Assembly (NCBI GenBank): GCA_001897425.1
Contig: MKSW01000021.1
Coordinates: forward strand, 33,845-97,844
DNA from: Actinobacteria bacterium 69-20
Lineage (GTDB): Bacteria; Actinomycetota; Actinomycetes; Mycobacteriales; Nakamurellaceae
Direction: 5' to 3'
DNA: 64,000 nucleotides
Part shown: positions 58,362 through 64,000 of the stretch, piece after piece
Numbering within the stretch: position 1 is the first letter of the stretch
How the letters are laid out: each line of letters begins with the position of its first letter
The notes under the pieces: generated by a model
Seen by the model: the letters and a program-made list of their open reading frames with translations, nothing else
Told to the model about the DNA's origin: nothing
The model's database searches: none
Made by a program: the position numbers and the translations under genes

Positions 58362-59878
58362 ATGAGGCTGGAACTGCGCGGGATCACGAAGCGCTTCGGT
58401 GCACTAGTAGCGAACGACCACATCGACCTGTCCATCGAACCCGGCGAGATCCACTGCATCCTCGGTGAGAACGGCGCCGGCAAGACGACGCTCATGAACA
58501 TGCTCTACGGCCTACTGTCGATCGACGAGGGCGAGATCGTGATCGACGGTGTCGTGCAGCACTTCACCAGCCCCCGCGACGCCATGCGGGCCGGGATCGG
58601 CATGGTGCATCAGCATTTCATGCTCGTGCCCGTGTTCACGGTCGCCGAGAACGTGATCCTCGGCCACGAACAGACCAGGTTCGCGGGCCACCTGGACATG
58701 GCCGCGGCCCGCGTTCGGGTCAAGGAGATCGCCGCCCAGTTCGGGTTCCACATCGACCCCGACGCGCGCATCGAGGACCTGCCGGTCGGGGTGCAGCAGC
58801 GCGTGGAGATCATCAAGGCGCTGGCGCTCGACGCACAGGTACTCGTCTTCGACGAGCCGACCGCCGTCCTCACCCCGCAGGAGACCGACGAGCTGATGGC
58901 GATCATGCGGCAGCTGCGGGACTCGGGACGGGCGATCGTCTTCATCACCCACAAGCTGCGCGAGGTACGCGAAGTCGCGGACCGGATCACCGTGGTGCGG
59001 CTGGGCAAGGTCGTGGGGTCCGTATCGCCGGGCGCGTCCGACGCGGAGATGGCCTCCATGATGGTCGGCCGGGCAGTGGAACTGACCGTCGTCAAGGACC
59101 CGCCGAAACTCGGTGACGCGGCACTCGTCGTCGAGGATGTCTCACTCGCCGACCGGAACCACGTGCCGGTGCTCGACCACATCTCCTTCACCGTTCGGCG
59201 CGGCGAGATCCTCGCCATCGCCGGCGTGCAGGGCAACGGTCAGACGGAACTGGTCGAGACGCTGTTCGGCATGAAGAAAGACGCGTCCGGAGTCGCGACC
59301 ATCGACGGCCGAAACCTGCTCGGCATCGGCGCGCGGGAGGCGATCCGCGCAGGCGTCGGCTTCGTTCCCGAAGATCGGCAGGAAGACGGCCTCGTCGGAG
59401 AGTTCACCATCGCCGAGAACCTGATGCTCAATCGTTCCTCCGGGCCTCCGTTCGTCCGACACGGCAGCCTGCAATTGCGATTCCGTCGCAAGTTCGCGGA
59501 TCAGAAGATCCGGGAATTCGACGTGCGCACCCCGTCCGCGACGACCCGAGCCCGGCAGCTGTCCGGCGGCAACCAGCAGAAGGTGGTCCTGGCGAGGGAG
59601 CTGAGCCGGGACCTTCGGCTGCTCATCGCCGCCCAGCCCACGCGGGGCCTGGACGTGGGATCCATCGAGTTCGTGCACCAACGGATCATCGCGGCACGTG
59701 ACGAGGGCGTGCCCGTCGTCATGGTTTCGACGGAACTCGACGAGGTGACCGCACTCGCCGACCGCATCGCCGTCATGTACCGCGGGACGATCGTCGGCAT
59801 CGTCCCGCCGGACACCCCCCGCGACGTGCTCGGGCTGATGATGGCCGGGGCGCCGGTCGACGGACCGAGGCAGGCCGC

Positions 59879-59882
<4 letters not shown>
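58362..59882 (+). CDS. Nucleoside-type ABC transporter ATPase (double ABC domain)
   Basis: 506 residues with two ABC domains: first Walker A GENGAGKTTLMNMLYGL and HQHFMLVPVFTVAENVILG; second half IAGVQGNGQTELVETLFGM with signature LSGGNQQKVVLARELS and IAAQPTRGLDVGS. The second Walker A is degenerate, as usual in the sugar/nucleoside importer group (YufO/NupO-like). The permease start overlaps its stop (ATGA). Confidence 0.93.
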
Positions 59883-61305
<1,423 letters not shown>

Positions 61306-61309
<4 letters not shown>

Positions 61310-62616
61310 CGACCGCTGTGCAACAGACTCAGCCTGGCGTACCGGGCGGTGCGCCCGCGGGAGCCTCTGCGACCGCTACCGCGCTTCGTCTGCGCGACTG
61401 GCGGACGCCGATCGCGTTCGGGATCTTCACCGTGATCGTCGGGATCCTGTTCATCGGCTTCGGACGGCACGGAACCTCGACGTTCACGTTCACCTCGCTC
61501 TCCACAGACGTCGTCCACGTTCCCGATCTCCCCGTCAACGTGTGGGGTTACGGCATTGCGGCCACCGCCATCGCCGCCGTCATGGCCGTCGTGTCGACCG
61601 CTTACATCCGGTCCCGCCGAAAGGTGCCGCGCTGGTACCTCGCGCTGTTCGCGTTCATCCTGCTGGTCGGATTCCTCGCCTGGTCGACGGCCGACGAGAC
61701 ACTGCCGATCATCGGCCTGCTCGGCGGCGCGCTGGCGCTCAGCGTGCCGCTGATCTTCGGTGCGATGGGCGGCGTCATGTCGGAGCGTTCCGGCGTGGTG
61801 AACATCGTCATCGAAGGTCAGCTGTTGGCGGGCGCGTTCGTGTCGGCCGTCGTCGCCTCCACAACCGGCTCCGCGATCGCCGGGTTGGTCGCTGCCGCGG
61901 TCGCCGGCATGCTGGTGTCCTTCGTGCTGGCGGCGTTCTCCATCAAGTACTACGTGGACCAGATCATCGTCGGCGTCGTGCTCAACGTCCTCGTGCTCGG
62001 CCTGACGAATTTCCTGTTCTCCACGGTCCTGTCGCAGCACCCGACGGCGCTGAACTCGCCGACTCCGCTTCCGACACTGGCGATCCCGGGCCTGTCGGCG
62101 ATCCCGGTGATCGGGCCGGTGCTGTTCGATCAAACCGCCATCGTCTACGTCATGTATGTGGCCGTCGCCTTCGTCTTCTACCTGCTGTTCTTCACGCGGA
62201 CGGGGCTGCGGATCCGGTCCGTCGGTGAGCATCCGCGCGCCGCGGACACGGTCGGCATCAACGTCAGCAGCACCCGGTTCTGGAGCGTGTCCTTCGGCGG
62301 AGCGATCGCCGGGATCGGCGGAGCCTTCTTCACCATCGGCTCCGTCGGCGCCTTCTCCGAGGACGTCTCCAGCGGCCAGGGCTACATCGCCCTCGCCGCG
62401 GTGATCTTCGGCGGCTGGCACCCGATCAAGGCGACGTTCGCCGCACTGCTCTTCGGCTTCGCCAACGAGTTGCAGTCCGAGCTCAGCATTCTCGGCTCCC
62501 CGGTGCCCAGCCAGTTCCTGCTCATGTTGCCGTACATCGTCACGATCATTGCCGTCGCCGGCCTGGTGGGCCAATCGCGCGCGCCGGGCGCCGATGGTAA
62601 ACCGTATTTCAAATGA
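61306..62616 (+). CDS. Nucleoside-type ABC transporter permease 2 (YufQ-like)
   Basis: 436 residues. After about 110 residues with two extra membrane segments, the family core appears: VPLIFGAMGGVMSERSGVVNIVIEGQLLAGAF, YVDQIIVGVVLNVLVLGLTNFLF, SVGEHPRAADTVGINVSSTRF and GGAFFTIGSVGAFSEDVSSGQGYIALAAVIFGGW. Last gene of the four-gene importer. Confidence 0.92.
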
Positions 62617-63219
62617 CGGTAACGCCACGCGCTAGTTGGCGGACCGCGAAAGAGCTAGCGACGCAACGAGTATGACGCTGTTCGCGGGCTGCGCCCGGGT
62701 GTCCGGTGCAGGTCGCACGCACGTCGCCGGCACATTCCGATCGTCAGTCCATATGCCGTCGCGGTTGACCGAAATTTTCCGTTTCGCTGACGCTGTAGGG
62801 ATTGTCTCGGCCAGGTAACGGTCGTACGCTCGGGAACAATTGGTGCAGTGGCAGGGTGCACGGCAGTATCGGTGCACAGCGGACAGGTTCGTGACGGGTG
62901 TGGATAGGCGGTGAGACGCCGTGATTCTTCACCTTATTCGGCGCCGTGCACCTGCTACGGCGTGTGAGAGCCCTTCGCGGAACACGCATGTCGTCCACAC
63001 CGACGCACATCGCCCGTTCTTCTAGCCTGCATCGGTCGATGCCGGGCCGGGCCCGTCCGATCGCGTGCGCTTCTCGCACCCTGTTCTCGACGGCTCCCCT
63101 TCGCGCCCCGCCGATTCGGCCTCCGGCGGGCCGCCAGCCGACCGGCATCGAGAGTCTCCTGCAGTGAACGACTCCTGCAATCCACGGCAATCCGATTCAG
63201 AGGCCGGAAGGAGCGCACG
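62617..63219. other. Intergenic region before the phosphoesterase gene
   Basis: 603 bp with no convincing gene. It holds CGCTAG/CTAGCG arms (62632-62659) just after the permease gene, one dispersed element (62662-62688), and near its right end a fair ribosome site for the next gene. The middle shows nothing recognisable. Confidence 0.5.
62662..62688 (-). repeat. Dispersed element, copy 10
   Basis: The minus strand reads GCGAACAGCGTCATACTCGT, a 19 of 20 match to copy 3. Confidence 0.7.
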
Positions 63220-64000
63220 ATGCGAAGGAACGGCAAGATCCTGGCGACGACTGCGACCGTGGCCGCGATGCTGGCGGTGATCGGCATGCTGCCGACGGCA
63301 TCCGCGGCAACACCCGCGGGAGCCTCGGCGACGCGCACCGCGAACGCGGGCACCACCTCCGTTGGCGCCGCGTCCGACTGGCGCGGCAGATCCGACGATG
63401 GCGGGCAGCTCAGTCACGTCTTCATCATCATGTTGGAGAACCATGCGCTGGACAACACGATCGGCGATATCAACCCTGCGACGGGCAAGCTGTCCATGCC
63501 GTACCTGACGATGCTGTCGAAGACGTACGGCAACGCCACGAATTACTACGGCGTCACGCACACCAGCGAGCCGAACTACATCGCCGCGACCAGCGGGAAC
63601 AACTGGTGGGTGAACAACGACAACGAGTGGACGGTCGTCGGGAACAACACCTTCGGCGTGAACCACTACGACCACACCAACATCGCCGACGAACTCCAGG
63701 CCGCGCACATCCCGTGGGCCGCTTATATGGAGGCCATGCCCACCGCGGGCTACCTCGAGGACAGCTGGCCCAGCGACAGCAATGCCCTGTACGTGAGCAA
63801 GCACAACCCGTTCGACCTCTACACGGACATTCACAACAATCCGAGTATCGCGAAGAACATCAAGCCCTACTCGGACATGGCGCGCGATCTGAACAGCAGG
63901 AACGCGCCGCGGTACGTGTGGATTAGCCCGGACGAGTGCCACAACATGCATAACGGGATCTATACGGCGGTTCCCGGTTTCGCCGATACCCCGTGCCCCT
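63220..64000 (+). CDS. Secreted phosphoesterase / acid-phosphatase-like protein, cut by window edge
   Basis: 260 residues visible from ATG 63220 with GGAAGGAG upstream; the 3' end is beyond the window. A signal peptide (cleavage near PTASAATPA, about residue 29) is followed by a low-complexity stretch and then HVFIIMLENHALDNTIGD, the metal-binding N-terminal signature of the phosphoesterase (phospholipase C/acid phosphatase) family, with YYGVTHTSEPNYIAATSG and IPWAAYMEAMP. Exported hydrolase of phosphate esters; the exact substrate is not decidable. Confidence 0.88.
   Translation, partial: MRRNGKILATTATVAAMLAVIGMLPTASAATPAGASATRTANAGTTSVGAASDWRGRSDDGGQLSHVFIIMLENHALDNTIGDINPATGKLSMPYLTMLSKTYGNATNYYGVTHTSEPNYIAATSGNNWWVNNDNEWTVVGNNTFGVNHYDHTNIADELQAAHIPWAAYMEAMPTAGYLEDSWPSDSNALYVSKHNPFDLYTDIHNNPSIAKNIKPYSDMARDLNSRNAPRYVWISPDECHNMHNGIYTAVPGFADTPCP

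Overview
This window reads as chromosomal DNA from a high-GC actinobacterium. The evidence is strong GC bias at third codon positions, many GTG/TTG starts, tightly overlapped operons (ATGA, GTGA and TGATG junctions), IdeR/DtxR-type iron boxes, lipoproteins with Ser-rich linkers, a DinB/mycothiol-type protein and an LAxTG surface anchor. I cannot name the genus from the sequence. No rRNA, tRNA, CRISPR array or intact insertion sequence was seen.

Layout. 1-6474: a histidine-utilisation operon hutH-hutU-hutI-hutF (minus strand; hutF runs off the left edge) with a divergent IclR-type regulator. 6626-10796: an FMN alpha-hydroxy-acid oxidase behind a polar amino-acid ABC transporter. 11016-16028: a branched-chain-type ABC transporter whose two ATPases are fused in one polypeptide. 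16443-31394: the centrepiece, a self-contained acyl-CoA catabolic island. A MeaB-like G-protein chaperone and a two-subunit B12 mutase (plus strand) converge on a CoA ligase, a ThDP 2-hydroxyacyl-CoA lyase, a hotdog protein, a TetR regulator and a complete Liv-type transporter (minus strand). A flavin reductase and a PduO-type cobalamin adenosyltransferase are transcribed outwards. The mutase carries the active-site Asp diagnostic of 2-hydroxyisobutyryl-CoA mutase, and the ligase-lyase pair matches the known actinobacterial 2-hydroxyisobutyrate lyase route, so both known fates of 2-hydroxyisobutyryl-CoA appear to be encoded side by side. Two near-identical promoter/operators in inverted orientation sit at the two ends of the island and fire inwards.

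31441-35714: an iron(III) ABC transporter (fbpCAB-like) with IdeR boxes. 35981-43609: mixed metabolic genes (DUF2231 membrane protein, methyltransferase, frameshifted pirin, GNAT, folE, a SufR-like regulator, a cysteine-desulfurase-like enzyme), peppered with two intergenic repeat families. 43920-46697: a large LAYTG-anchored surface protein. 47046-55139: a defence island with a toxin remnant, a hicAB toxin-antitoxin pair, a complete type I Wadjet operon (jetABCD) and a second, decayed hicB tail on its far side. 55140-56378: two small enzymes. 56998-62616: a BMP-type nucleoside ABC transporter. 63220-64000: the start of a secreted phosphoesterase, cut by the right edge.

Two dispersed repeat families stand out. 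One is a fixed 54-bp imperfect palindrome (four full copies and one degenerate copy between 36.6 and 39.1 kb). The other is a 20-45 bp element with core GCGAACAGCGTCATACTCG found about ten times between 14.7 and 62.7 kb, at least once inside a coding region.
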